From: Lucifuga dentata
Lineage: Eukaryota; Chordata; Actinopteri; Ophidiiformes; Bythitidae
Assembly (NCBI GenBank): GCA_014773175.1
Contig: VXCM01003171.1
Span: 1-64,000, forward strand
Direction: 5' to 3'
DNA: 64,000 nucleotides
The notes beneath the pieces are model-generated. The model saw nothing but the letters and a program-made list of their open reading frames with translations. It was not told where the DNA came from and ran no database searches. The position numbers and the translations under genes are program-made. Below are positions 34,568 through 43,639 of the stretch, in pieces. Each line of letters opens with the position of its first letter. Positions within the stretch are counted from its first letter, which is position 1.

Positions 34568-37500
34568 CATTTGTCATGTTAATCTCCCAGCATCACGTCT
34601 TAAAGCACCTTCATACACTAAAGTCAAACTAAGACAAACATGATCAAAACAGCCTTTCCATTTCCAACATCAGGTACTAATTTTTGTATCATTAATGAGC
34701 TTTATTATTTTTTATTTAAATGCAACTGTGAACTATGTGACCAGCTATTGTGCACAAAAACAAAACAAACAAAAAAAAATTAAGACTATTTTCATCCAAA
34801 AAAGGTCTTTTTATATGCAAACGTCCTCCTGCCCACATGCTTGACACCTTTGTGTAGTACAGGGATCCTCAATTGGCGGCCCGCGGGTCCTGTCTATCAG
34901 GCCCTTAGGTGACTTCTCCAAAAAAATAAATAATAAAAAATCTTGTGCTTCAGTTGCATTTATCTCAGGATTAACCATACAAAACTGGCAAAACCAGTAA
35001 ACCACAGGAAACTGTGTGTTTTGGTTGTATTTATAGAGCTCAAACATACAAAACTACAAAACATACAAAACTACCAGTAGTTTTGTATGTTTGAGCTCTA
35101 TAAATACAACCAAAAAAGTACAACCCTTAAAAAGTACTAAAACAGATTTTTACTTGTAAATAAATAGTGGCATAAAAAGAAAGTAGAGCAGAAGAGAAAA
35201 GATAATTTCATAAAATTTCACAAAAGTGTTAACTGGAATTGAAATTTCATTATGTTTTTATGTTATTGTGATTGTTGAAGTGTTCGTAAATTTGATCCAA
35301 GATAAGAAATCGCACTGCAGAGGCTGTAATCACCTATCAGCTCGTATTTTTGGTTAAATTTGGAAAACGGTACCAAAATAAATGTTATTAACATAATCAG
35401 AATTACATTGACCATAAAACATGTTGGAAGCTGAAGCTATGATATCACGGCATTTACTGACACCTGCTGGTGAAAAAACTGTACTACAGTTGGGTGACGT
35501 TCCTATCTGAAAGGTCTAAAGTTGGCTTTATTAAATCAATTGTTCACTTATGATTAACGAGTAGGACTAATTGCTTGTTTATGTCACAGTTCTGCATGTC
35601 TGATCAGCCACTCACCTGCCATTTCTGCCTGCCTGGTCTTCAGCTCCTCACCTCCGTTCATCAGCCTGATTCATTTCAGGTTTGGACGCTGTCACCAATT
35701 AGCACCAATCAGGCATGGATTTAAGCCCCAGTCTCGCACTCACCCTTTGCCAGATTGTTCTTTACCATCCCCAATGCGAGACATTTGAGCGTTTATTTGT
35801 GGACTGACATTCTGTTACCGACTCGGCCTGTCTTGGACAATCCTGCTTGTCTTTTTACCTGGAAACCACTTCTGCCTTCTGTCCCCGACTCCGATTCTGG
35901 TTCCTGCGACTGGGTTCCCCGTCTGTCAGTTTCTGTGTAGGCGCTTTGTCCTGCCTGTTGTTCTGCCTGCTTCTGTGTTGGACTGAGAACTCCATTAAAG
36001 AACTTAACTTGTCAAAGTTGTACTGTGTGCTGCATTTGGGTCCAAACCCCACCCGTCACAGTTTATGATTAACTGCAACAGTAATTACTTACATATCCAT
36101 ATCTAGTATGCACACTTCCATACATATCCAGTACGCACTGAACAATATATGTATAGTATTCACTTATGTAACATTTTCTTTGCAATATTGAGCCGTTGTG
36201 AAATGCTGTGCATATCTTCAAACTTACTGAATGGAAACAACACCAAGCAGAAGATAAATGAGCAAAAGCAGAACAGATGTTCATGACACACACTGCTAAT
36301 GTTAAATTATTCTTCTGCCTTAAAGTCATAACGGAAGGTGCTTGTTTTGATATTTGAATTAAATGTAAATTAGTACAACAAACTCACTCTCTCCATCTTT
36401 CTGTCTAATCTACAGATGCAGGAAAGAAGAGCTCCCTTCACTGGTTGTTTCTGCTGGTAATCCCACTTGTAGCTGCAGTTGCAGTTGTGTGTTGGCGTAA
36501 GAAATGTACCGGTAATTAATTTTCATTACATTTTCTTGCTGTGTTTTAGGACATTTTTATATCTCTAATGCTGGCTTTTCAGGTTGACAGTGTGTGGTAG
36601 ATAAAAAAAACAAACAAAAAACGTATGTTACTATTCTTTGCAATGAGAGGATGATGGAAAACTCCACCGTCAGCTGAGAGCCACACCAGAAGATGTTGAC
36701 AGAAGATGTCAAAAGTTTGAATTTTCCAACTTTTTCCGCTTGCCGCAGCTGCAAGACGAATCAGATGTTGATTTATTCTTGGGTCAAAGTTGGATAGCAA
36801 GAGACTCTTTTGTTTTGTAGAAGAAAAGTAGCAACGACTTATGGCATATGCCTTTACAACTTTATGACAAACTAAATCAAAAGCAAGCCCCAAGTTCCTT
36901 TTCATCATCTTCAGTTCTTGAATTAGCCAATAGAATTCTCACAGCAGTTTGAGCTCTGGCAAAATGAGATGAACTCTTGTGCATCTGTATGCCTGCCTTT
37001 GCTGTCAGTTCTTTAGAAGAGTATATAAAACGAACAGATTGAGAGCTTTCCTGTGTTGCTATGACCTTGTGCAAAAAAGCTAAAATAACATTGCATCCAC
37101 CAATATACTGAGTTACAGTATATTCCACCAAATTACCATGGCGACATTCTCACACGTACTGTCGTTGTCTGCAGTTTGCTGCTGCAGTTGACAATGATTC
37201 TGCTGTGATAACCTGTACGACTGTTCTAACACGTGAATCCAGCATAGGGCTGGTTTGGTGGTGTGAGTAGTGTGCTGAGGGCATTCCATTATTGTGCGTT
37301 GAGAACTGAGAACTGACTCCCAACCTGGCAACACGCCACCTTGATCATCGTGCACCGCTCAGATTTCCCGGTTTCCCGCTGCACTGAAAGTTCAACCAAA
37401 TTCAGCTTTGATCTGTCTGACCTTTCCAACACGCAACCAATGAGAGAGCAGCTTCATGTGATGTTAGCAGAAGCGAGAAGTTCATGACCTGAGCAGAGTA

Positions 37501-38111
37501 ATGTTCCGGTAAAATGCTTCCTGTTCACTGTAGCACTTGAATGCACCACTAGGAAGCATTTTCAGATTGCTCCATGCTTTTCATTGCACTTAAACAGTAA
37601 AATTACACAACTTAAAAAAAACCCTGAATACACGTCTTGTTGGTGATGATGGATTACCTATCCCAAGAACGTTTCAAGTATCAACAAGTTGATTTTAATA
37701 GCAGAATGAACTGAAACCAATGGAGGTCTGGAAGGTAGGAAAAACATTTTTAATTCACCGTTCCAGTAGTATGCTTTGGGAAATGATTATCAGTAACGTT
37801 GCCTGTATAAAAATTGAATATATTAGGCTCAAAGGTGCAAAATGGCCAGTATGGTCCTTTAACATGGTTTCACGTCACGATAACCATGATTCATATCTAG
37901 ATAACATTTGACAATTCAACATACTGCGCTTTCATTTGCTGTGATGAATAAAATGGTTCTCATATTTTCAGGTAACCAAGACACTGACGCTGCAATACGA
38001 CTAAGAGACCTTAATACCAAAAATACAGAGCGTCGAGCTGCTGAAGGTGATGAAGATGAGCCGCTGAATGCCGGAGCCATAACGAGGGATGAACCAGATG
38101 CTGCTGAGTGA
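29542..38111 (+). CDS. icoslg: B7-family, ICOS-ligand-like immunoglobulin membrane protein, gene 2
   Basis: Five coding exons: 29542-29569, 33775-34125, 34209-34502, 36416-36511 and 37972-38111. All four introns are phase 1 and the joined frame is 909 nt, 302 residues. A short hydrophobic signal peptide (MEFSLFLLLAPVAAA) is followed by an Ig V-type domain (Cys33, Trp50 in FYWQ, Cys119), then a C-type domain (Cys143, GGFPKADVTW with Trp156, Cys205 in SVTCYIHN). A transmembrane helix at about 234-251 (WLFLLVIPLVAAVAVVCW) leads to WRKKC and an acidic tail to 302. The V domain's DDQKVF and the C domain's GGFPKADVTWS and GLYSLNSTA follow the layout of ICOSLG more than CD80/86 or CD276. ICOSLG binds ICOS on T cells; receptor choice here is inferred. 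At least five NxS/T sites. Introns carry a Tc1 transposon, LINE and hAT pieces, a solo LTR and a TTAA MITE. B7-family membership is firm, the ICOSLG assignment moderate. Confidence 0.82.
30019..30046. repeat. CT microsatellite
   Basis: An uninterrupted (TC)n tract. Confidence 0.9.
30226..30620 (-). mobile_element. LINE C-terminal fragment, family shared with 40770-41212
   Basis: The minus-strand frame includes FLLYCTYYDDLRGLMFDEMF and LANFVSKAWKRRQDGL. The plus-strand copy at 40.8 kb has FLLYCTNYDNLRAQIFNEIF and LANFVSTAWKRR in the same order, so both are ends of one non-LTR retrotransposon family. On the minus strand the 3' tail is a (TTCA)n repeat (plus-strand GAATGAATGAAT at 30236-30252). 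A single N sits at 30589. Confidence 0.65.
31715..33276 (+). mobile_element. Tc1-like DNA transposon, full length, inactive
   Basis: About 1.56 kb with terminal inverted repeats CAGGTGCATCTCAAAAAATT / AATTTTTTGAGATGTACCTG (one mismatch over the outer 28 bp), flanked by TA (31713-31714 and 33277-33278). It carries one transposase gene at 31995-33000 broken by a frameshift. It lies in intron 1 of B7-like gene 2 in the sense orientation. Confidence 0.93.
31995..33000 (+). pseudogene. Tc1-family DD34E transposase, frameshifted
   Basis: An open frame of 292 codons runs to 32873. An N-terminal helix-turn-helix DNA-binding region (residues about 1-115, with CSQSAVSKHIHG) leads into the DDE domain: first Asp at residue 148 in FSDESKF, second Asp at 238 in FQQDLAPAH. 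After LDWPANSPDLNPN a one-base shift at about 32808 (within CCTAATAGAG) moves the last catalytic Glu, due 34 residues after the second Asp, into another frame. That frame continues to the natural stop at 32998-33000. The enzyme encoded here would lack its third acidic residue and C-terminus, so it should be inactive. The rest of the frame is intact, indicating recent decay. Confidence 0.92.
34126..34208 (+). other. Intron 2 of B7-like gene 2
   Basis: A very short intron (83 bp) with GTAAGG donor and TTCACAG acceptor. The matching intron of gene 1 is 1200 bp, 612 bp of it a hAT element. Confidence 0.8.
34860..35118. mobile_element. hAT-like terminus fragment
   Basis: ACAGGGATCCTCAATTGGCG followed by GCCCGCGGGTCC and TATCAGGCCCTTAGGTGA matches the fragment at 39926-40140 (CAGGGATCCCCAACTAGCGG). 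CAGGGRTCCCCAA-type ends are typical of hAT elements. No transposase is present. Confidence 0.5.
35019..35115. repeat. Perfect 39-bp inverted repeat
   Basis: Arms 35019-35057 and 35077-35115 are exact reverse complements (for example GAGCTCAAACATACAAAAC and its inverse) with a 19-nt loop. The loop repeats part of the left arm (ACATACAAAACTAC), suggesting a template-switch or slippage origin. Confidence 0.9.
35582..36060 (+). mobile_element. Solo LTR, Gypsy-type
   Basis: A 479-bp segment starts TGTCACAG and ends CCGTCACA (TG...CA). It is flanked by the identical 5-bp repeat GTTTA (35577-35581 and 36061-36065). Near the end it has CCATTAAAGAACTTAAC and TTTGGGTCC, as in fish Gypsy LTRs. There are no internal retroviral-type genes, so it arose by LTR-LTR recombination. 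A small open frame across it is not a gene. Confidence 0.85.
36512..37971 (+). other. Intron 4 of B7-like gene 2
   Basis: GTAATT donor after TGTACCG and ATTTTCAG acceptor ending at 37971. Besides TTAA MITE copy 5 it is unique sequence with no recognised gene. Confidence 0.65.
37567..37858 (-). mobile_element. TTAA MITE, copy 5 (left-truncated, intron 4 of B7-like gene 2)
   Basis: Inverted relative to copy 3. The block ATTACCTATCCCAAGAACG is followed by the right arm ending GTATGGTCCT and TTAA at 37859-37862. The other half is missing; sequence similarity starts at about 37567. Confidence 0.75.
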
Positions 38112-38806
38112 TGAACAGATGTAGACTGAAAGCACAATATGAGGCCGTGTTACACCAACATGGATTAAGTGTTTATTCTTTGGTCACAGTCTTGTTTTAA
38201 CTGTTAAACCACTTGTAGATTTAGTTACTTAACTGGGATTGCACTTTAAACAAAATTGTCGATGCATTTATCATCTGGGGGTGTGCTTTGGGGTGTGGCC
38301 TGGCCTGCTCTTCTGTTGGTCTGCTTGTCTGCTCCGGTGGTGCCCTTCCTGGCTCCTGGGCTCGTCCATTGTCCTGGTTCTCCTCTGTCCCCCTGGGGCT
38401 CTGCGTCCTGGGTGTCTTTCCGTTTGGGGTGTCCCACCCGGCCGTGTAGCTTCTGTCGGGCTCAGAGAGGTCCCCGTACTATGGTAAGGTTCTGTGTTTA
38501 GGTCCCAGCCCGACACACCAGCTACTATTACGATCCGATCTTAAGCTGTGATCTGGGTCCCTGAGGTTGCTGGACCAGTGTTTGAGGCCATCACTACCAC
38601 TTAGTACTGGGTGTTCTCAGGGGGATCAGGATTCTGAGGATCTGGATTTGGTGCATGGAACTTCACAAACTAAATAAGTAGACTGGTTATTACTGTCACT
38701 ACTCGTCTGTGTGTTTTTGTCTTTGTGTTGTTGTTCAGGTGTTTAGCCCTCCTTGATAGAAATTGTTTGTTAGTTTTAAATAAAGTGTAATAGGTTGGTC
38801 AAGGAG
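38112..38806. other. 3' flank of B7-like gene 2 with GC-rich segment up to the N gap
   Basis: The beginning is presumed 3' UTR. The interval 38270-38470 is GC-rich and unlike its neighbours, perhaps an untranslated part of a retrotransposon; I cannot name it. TTTAAATAAAGTG at 38777-38789 could be a polyadenylation signal for the gene or for an element. Confidence 0.4.
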
Positions 38807-39105
38807 NNNNNNNNNNNNNNNNNNNNNNNNNNNNNNNNNNNNNNNNNNNNNNNNNNNNNNNNNNNNNNNNNNNNNNNNNNNNNNNNNNNNNNNNNNNNNN
38901 NNNNNNNNNNNNNNNNNNNNNNNNNNNNNNNNNNNNNNNNNNNNNNNNNNNNNNNNNNNNNNNNNNNNNNNNNNNNNNNNNNNNNNNNNNNNNNNNNNNN
39001 NNNNNNNNNNNNNNNNNNNNNNNNNNNNNNNNNNNNNNNNNNNNNNNNNNNNNNNNNNNNNNNNNNNNNNNNNNNNNNNNNNNNNNNNNNNNNNNNNNNN
39101 NNNNN
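38807..39105. other. Assembly gap of 299 N
   Basis: Unsequenced. It truncates the LINE reverse-transcriptase fragment to its right; apparent open frames across it are meaningless. Confidence 0.99.
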
Positions 39106-39880
39106 AAAAAAAAAAAAAAAAGAAATTCAAGGGGACTGTCAACAACTACACCCACATCCTTCTCCTCCAAATTTCTAATTGCATACTTAACTGTTTTATC
39201 ATTTGATCTTCCTACATGCAGATATTTGCATTTTTCTGGATTTAATTTTAATAACCACTGATCATACCAGTTACTCATTTTATGGAGATCTTGAAGGTGG
39301 ATAATATCAGAGTCTTTCGTAATAATTCTTAATATTTTTGTGTCATCTGCAAAAAGATATACATCAGACTGTATTAAATCTGGCAGATCATTTATATAAA
39401 CCACAAAAAGTACCGGGCCCAAAACAGATCCCTGTTGCACTCCTGAGGTCACAGGCCTCCAACTAGAAGAGGCTCCATTTACCACCACCTGTTGTTTCCT
39501 ATTACGTAAAAAGTCTTCTGTCCAGTCTATAATCCTGTCATCGATGCAGTATGACCTCAGTTTTGCCACTAGTCTGCCATGCGGCACCCTATCAAAAGCT
39601 TTCTGGAAATCCATATACACACAGTCCACTGAATCTCTGAACCTCTGTCGATAGCTGCTGACCACATATCAAGTACAGTGAGAAGCTGGAGTGTTGTCAG
39701 TCTTCCAGATATAAATCCATATTGCTTATTACTAAACAAACTGTTTGACCTCATGTGATCCACAGTGTGCTTCCTAATTAAATTTTCCATTGTCTTGCAT
39801 ACAACAGATGTCAAACTTATTGATCTGTAATTTCTTGCCAGAGATTTATTTCCTTTTTTATATGAGTTATGTGTAGGGAT
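39106..39880 (-). pseudogene. LINE reverse transcriptase fragment, frameshifted and cut by the gap
   Basis: Two overlapping minus-strand frames together resemble the reverse transcriptase of a non-LTR retrotransposon of the jockey/CR1 type. The first (39880 down to about 39660) has NYRSISLTSVVCKTMENLI and NKQYGFISGR. The second (39665 downwards) has VYMDFQKAFDRVPH, SGVQQGSVLGPVLFVVYIND and the catalytic FADDTK, then KCKYLHVG. A frameshift near 39660 joins them. The 5' end is truncated at about 39880 and the 3' part enters the N gap through a homopolymer. It is inactive. Confidence 0.85.
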
Positions 39881-39925
39881 GAACGAGTACACCATTATCT
39901 ATCTGTATCTGTTCAACCGGCTAAA

Positions 39926-40025
39926 TCAGGGATCCCCAACTAGCGGCCCACAGGCCACATTTGGCCCGCGGTTCCTATCTATCAGGCCCTCAGATGATTT
40001 CTCCAAAAAAAAAAAAAAAAAAAAN

Positions 40026-40058
<33 letters not shown>

Positions 40059-40510
40059 TATAAAAAATCTTGTATTTTAATCGCACTTATCTTGGGATTG
40101 CATGGTCATAAATGTCGTGCTTGGGCTCATTTTCTTCAGAAAAAGCTAAGCTTTCCAGATATTTGTATATCTCCATTTTATTGAGAAATGGCAACATCGT
40201 GAATGCTACATAGGGACGAGCACACGGTCTCTGGTCTGTCAGTGGAATATTACGCACGCATGCCTGTTGCCATGGCTACATAAAAGCTGATAGGACTACT
40301 GACCCATCAATTAAATCCTCTGCTAGTCTACTATCAAATCACAGAGAGGGATTTTAAAATTTAGACTGCCCTCAGAAGTTACATCATCAAGAAGCGATGA
40401 AGCTAGGTTTTAGCTCGAAGGCTATCTTATGCTTTAGTTACATTTATCTCGGGATCACACGGTCATAAAATGTCATGCTTGGGCTCATTTTGTTCAGGAG
40501 AATCTAAGCT
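39926..40510. mobile_element. hAT-like terminus fragment(s)
   Basis: CAGGGATCCCCAACTAGCGG with GCCCACAGGCC begins a segment related to 34860. The stretch TTATCT(T/C)GGGATxxCA(C/T)GGTCATAAA appears twice (about 40087-40110 and 40447-40470), so two related pieces lie close together. Poly-A/TA simple repeats and an N at 40025 interrupt it. Confidence 0.45.
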
Positions 40511-40769
40511 TTCCATAGTTATTCAGTCTGTGGGAAACTAATATTTTCTGGTTTTATTATTTTACTTTGTTTACTTGTATACTGTTAGTATTTAATTTGT
40601 CTTCTTTTTGTATTTGAAGAAAAATGGCCTAGAGATATCCTGTTAAAAGCAAAATTGTGGACTTATATCCAAATTAAGCAAAAATATAGCCCTTAAGTTT
40701 ATGTCACATCAAGAAGCCAGAGATCCTTAGTTGCCCAGATGTGAACATTTCCTTCCTCTAAATGTTGAA

Positions 40770-41212
40770 GTTGATGGATTTAAAAACATCCAGAAAGAAA
40801 ACTGACTGCGTAGAAGAAGTTGAGAGTGAGTCGCATTTTCTTTTGTACTGTACGAACTACGACAATCTAAGAGCACAAATATTTAATGAAATATTTGACC
40901 AAAACCCAGAAATATTTTAATGGAGTGACGAAAAATTAGAACGGTTGTTTAATTTTAATGTTTTGAAGTTGGCTAATTTTGTCTCCACAGCCTGGAAAAG
41001 AAGATGAGATGGAATAATAAACTCTTTGCACAGACTTTTACTCTTATTTCAGTCAATATAAATGTGTTCTTTTACACTATTCTCTGTCTAAGCGCATTAT
41101 CTTTTTACTGCACTTTTTGTCCACATGCAGTATGTTAAGTGTAGAAGCAGGAAGTTCATCCCATCTGTGTTGTACATGGATGGTTTGACAATAAAGCTCT
41201 GATTGATAGAAT
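40770..41212 (+). mobile_element. LINE C-terminal fragment with 3' tail
   Basis: The frame around 40810-41015 has FLLYCTNYDNLRAQIFNEIF, a stop, then LERLFNFNVLKLANFVSTAW. The 3' end has GACAATAAAGCTCTGATTGA. It is the same family as the minus-strand fragment at 30226-30620. A dead copy. Confidence 0.65.
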
Positions 41213-41680
41213 GTCTAAGATCTTGTTTGATGTCCTGATATGGATTTCACTTCACAATGTATAAGAAGTTCTTATTTATTTTGTTTGATGAAGCTTAGCT
41301 CTTTTGTACCACTGTATCTACAGACAATATGTCAAAAGTGTCTTCATACTTAATGCTATTAAGAACTATTGGTTTTTTTTCAGTTGTACTTACTCTAACA
41401 CTAAAAAAATACATTTTGTTGTGTTTGGAGTGGTATTTTAACTCAGAAAAGTTTACACAAAAAAAAAAAAAAAAAANAAAAAAAAAAAAAAAAAAAGAGT
41501 GCAATACTTTTGGCCAGTGTTATAAACTTACTTGTATGGAAGATTAAAAGAGAAAAGGTGTAAGGTGTGTCAAATTCAGCGGGAAAAATCCCTCACATGC
41601 AGGCAATGGCAAATGATGACTGCAAAACCTAAAATGAAGAAGAAAGATATTGCAGGATGCTAGTGTACCATCATATTTTA

Positions 41681-42254
41681 TGCTGCGTTTGACAGACCTC
41701 GTAACGCAGATTTTTCTGACTTCTTTCTTGGAAAAATGCGTTGGAACGGGACTTGAAGTCGGAGCTCCGGCTGGGAAACTCGGACCAAAATGATCTACTC
41801 TGACTTACCGAGTATGACGTCACTCAACATGGCAGCGCCATGGAAGCAAGCTTTGTGAATGGAAATGATCAGCTAAAAGGCGAATAAAGTGTTTTTTCTT
41901 GCATGAAAATGAAATAAAAAGGTCAGAATATATTGCCATGGTAACCATCTATTTGGTATAATAACTGTTTGCCATTAATACATAAGTGTAAATAATTTGA
42001 GAATATTACTTCTCTGCACAAAATACCCACTAATAATACCCACTGTGTTTAATATCATTGTAAAATAACACAACCAAACAGTCCTGTAGTCTAACTTTAC
42101 TTTAGTTAACATTTATTACTAAGTTTAATTAATTTTACAGTGTTTATTGGCATTCAGCTATGATTTTTTGATTATTTGGCTGGAACGGTTTGAGGTTGGA
42201 AGTTGGAGCTTCCGACTGGGAAAAATCCAACTTCTGCGGTCAGTGAACGCAGCA
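41681..42254 (+). mobile_element. MITE with TGCTGCGTT termini, copy 1
   Basis: 574 bp with ends TGCTGCGTTTGACAGACCTC and GGTCAGTGAACGCAGCA, flanked by TTA on both sides (41678-41680, 42255-42257). The 3-bp T(T/A)A target suggests PIF/Harbinger. The interior carries a CTCGGACCAAAATGATCTAC block and GATTATTTGGCTGG. A short open frame (42147-42434) overlaps its end and is not a gene. Confidence 0.75.
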
Positions 42255-42257
42255 TTA

Positions 42258-43126
42258 GAAGAAGGAAAGCAATGCACCAGTGTGCCAACTTGTTGCTACT
42301 CTGAAAGTTGTGAAGCTGCAGGTTTTACATGTGAAAATTCTGCATATTACTGTGACAGTAATCAATTTGTCAATTTCATGATTATAACATTCAACAAGTT
42401 CCCCCTGCTACCATTTGGGGTCACAAGTGTGTGAAATTATGGAAATCACCTTTAAGATTAAGCACCACTCAGATCTAGTGTGACCAAACCTCCTCTCACA
42501 CCTTTCCAACCTTTTGGCCCTCATATGTTAAACAGCACCTAGAGCTCAGGGGCCACAGTCCAAAGTAGTCCTCCTCCTGTTTTCACGCTGGACCTTTGGA
42601 GCCCCTGTCCCCTAGGTTCCCATGTCTCTGCTGGGATTAATCCCTGAACCACAGGTGTGATAATCCCAAACAGAATGGTGCTTCTGAGCACTGGGACTGA
42701 CAGAGTCCAGACTCCGATCCGCTTTGATCACGGGCTGACAGCTGCTCCCTTTTGGCCTACAAACTCAGTCAGGACTAAACTCCGCATAGAAGAAGTAGAG
42801 CACACGGATTCTAGGACGTTTGCTGTTTGATGGTCGTAGATTATGAAGCATTACACAGCAGCGGTGTTATAGAAACCGTCTTTGTTCCTGCAGCAATGCC
42901 ACCGTTTCCTGAATCATTCTGCGTACCACCTTACAAAGCAAAAGAGCAACGACCACAGCAGTTTCAAAACTAACTCCACTTCCTACAATTAAACATTTGA
43001 ATCCGTTTAGCCTGTTGCTGCATAGTGAAACATGCTAGCTTGTTGATCGCCCAGAAAACTTAAATCTGAGCGTTACTGTCACTGATTTATGGCAAAAGGT
43101 TGCTGCATGATTGCAACCAAGACTAA
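42258..43126. other. Spacer between two inverted MITE copies
   Basis: Unique sequence, no gene recognised. Confidence 0.5.
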
Positions 43127-43639
43127 TGCTGCTTTTGACAGACCTCAAACTGTTTCAAATGTAATCAAAAAAGCATAGCTGACCACCAATAAATACTGTA
43201 AAATTAATTAAACTTAGTAATAAATGCTAACTAAGGTAAAGTTAGACTACAGGACTGTTTGGTTGTGTTGTTTTACAATGATATTAATCCCAGTGGATAT
43301 TAAACTTTGTGCAGAGAAGTAATATTACAAAATTATTTACACTTACATATCAATGGCAAACAGTTACACACAATAGATAGTGAACTTGGTGATATATTCT
43401 GACCTTTTTCTTTCAGTTTCACGCAAGAAAAACTTTATTCACCTTTTAGCTGATCATTTCTATTCACAAAGCTCGCTTCCACGGCGCTGACGTGTTGATG
43501 ACATCATACTCGGTAAGTCAGGGTAGATCATTTTGTCCGGGTTTCTCAGCCGGAACTCTGACTTCAAGTGCCGTTCCAACGCATTTTTCCAAGTAAGTAG
43601 TTGGAAAAATCTGAGTTCCGAGGTCTGTCGAACGCAGCA
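43127..43639 (-). mobile_element. MITE with TGCTGCGTT termini, copy 2 (inverted)
   Basis: 513 bp, the same family as 41681-42254 but reversed. It begins TGCTGCTTTTGACAGACCTC and ends GAGGTCTGTCGAACGCAGCA, with the internal blocks in opposite order and strand (for example GTAGATCATTTTGTCCGGG). The flanks are TAA and TTA. Confidence 0.75.

Larger units (their letters stand above)
34503..36415 (+). other. Intron 3 of B7-like gene 2
   Basis: GTGAGT donor and CTACAG acceptor. It holds a CT tract (about 34535-34560), a hAT-end fragment (about 34860), a 39-bp-arm hairpin (35019-35115) and a solo LTR (35582-36060). Confidence 0.7.

Noticed and set aside
35755..36068. Small open frames at the end of B7-like gene 2 intron 3
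   Set aside because: They lie within a solo LTR with no coding role.
38239..38516. Four overlapping 63-82 codon frames in GC-rich DNA
   Set aside because: GC-rich sequence gives long frames by chance in several phases; probably untranslated repeat sequence.
38735..39178. Open frames spanning the N gap
   Set aside because: They consist mainly of unknown bases.
42147..42434. 95-codon Cys-containing plus-strand frame
   Set aside because: Begins inside a MITE and runs into unique DNA; no splice or protein-family support.
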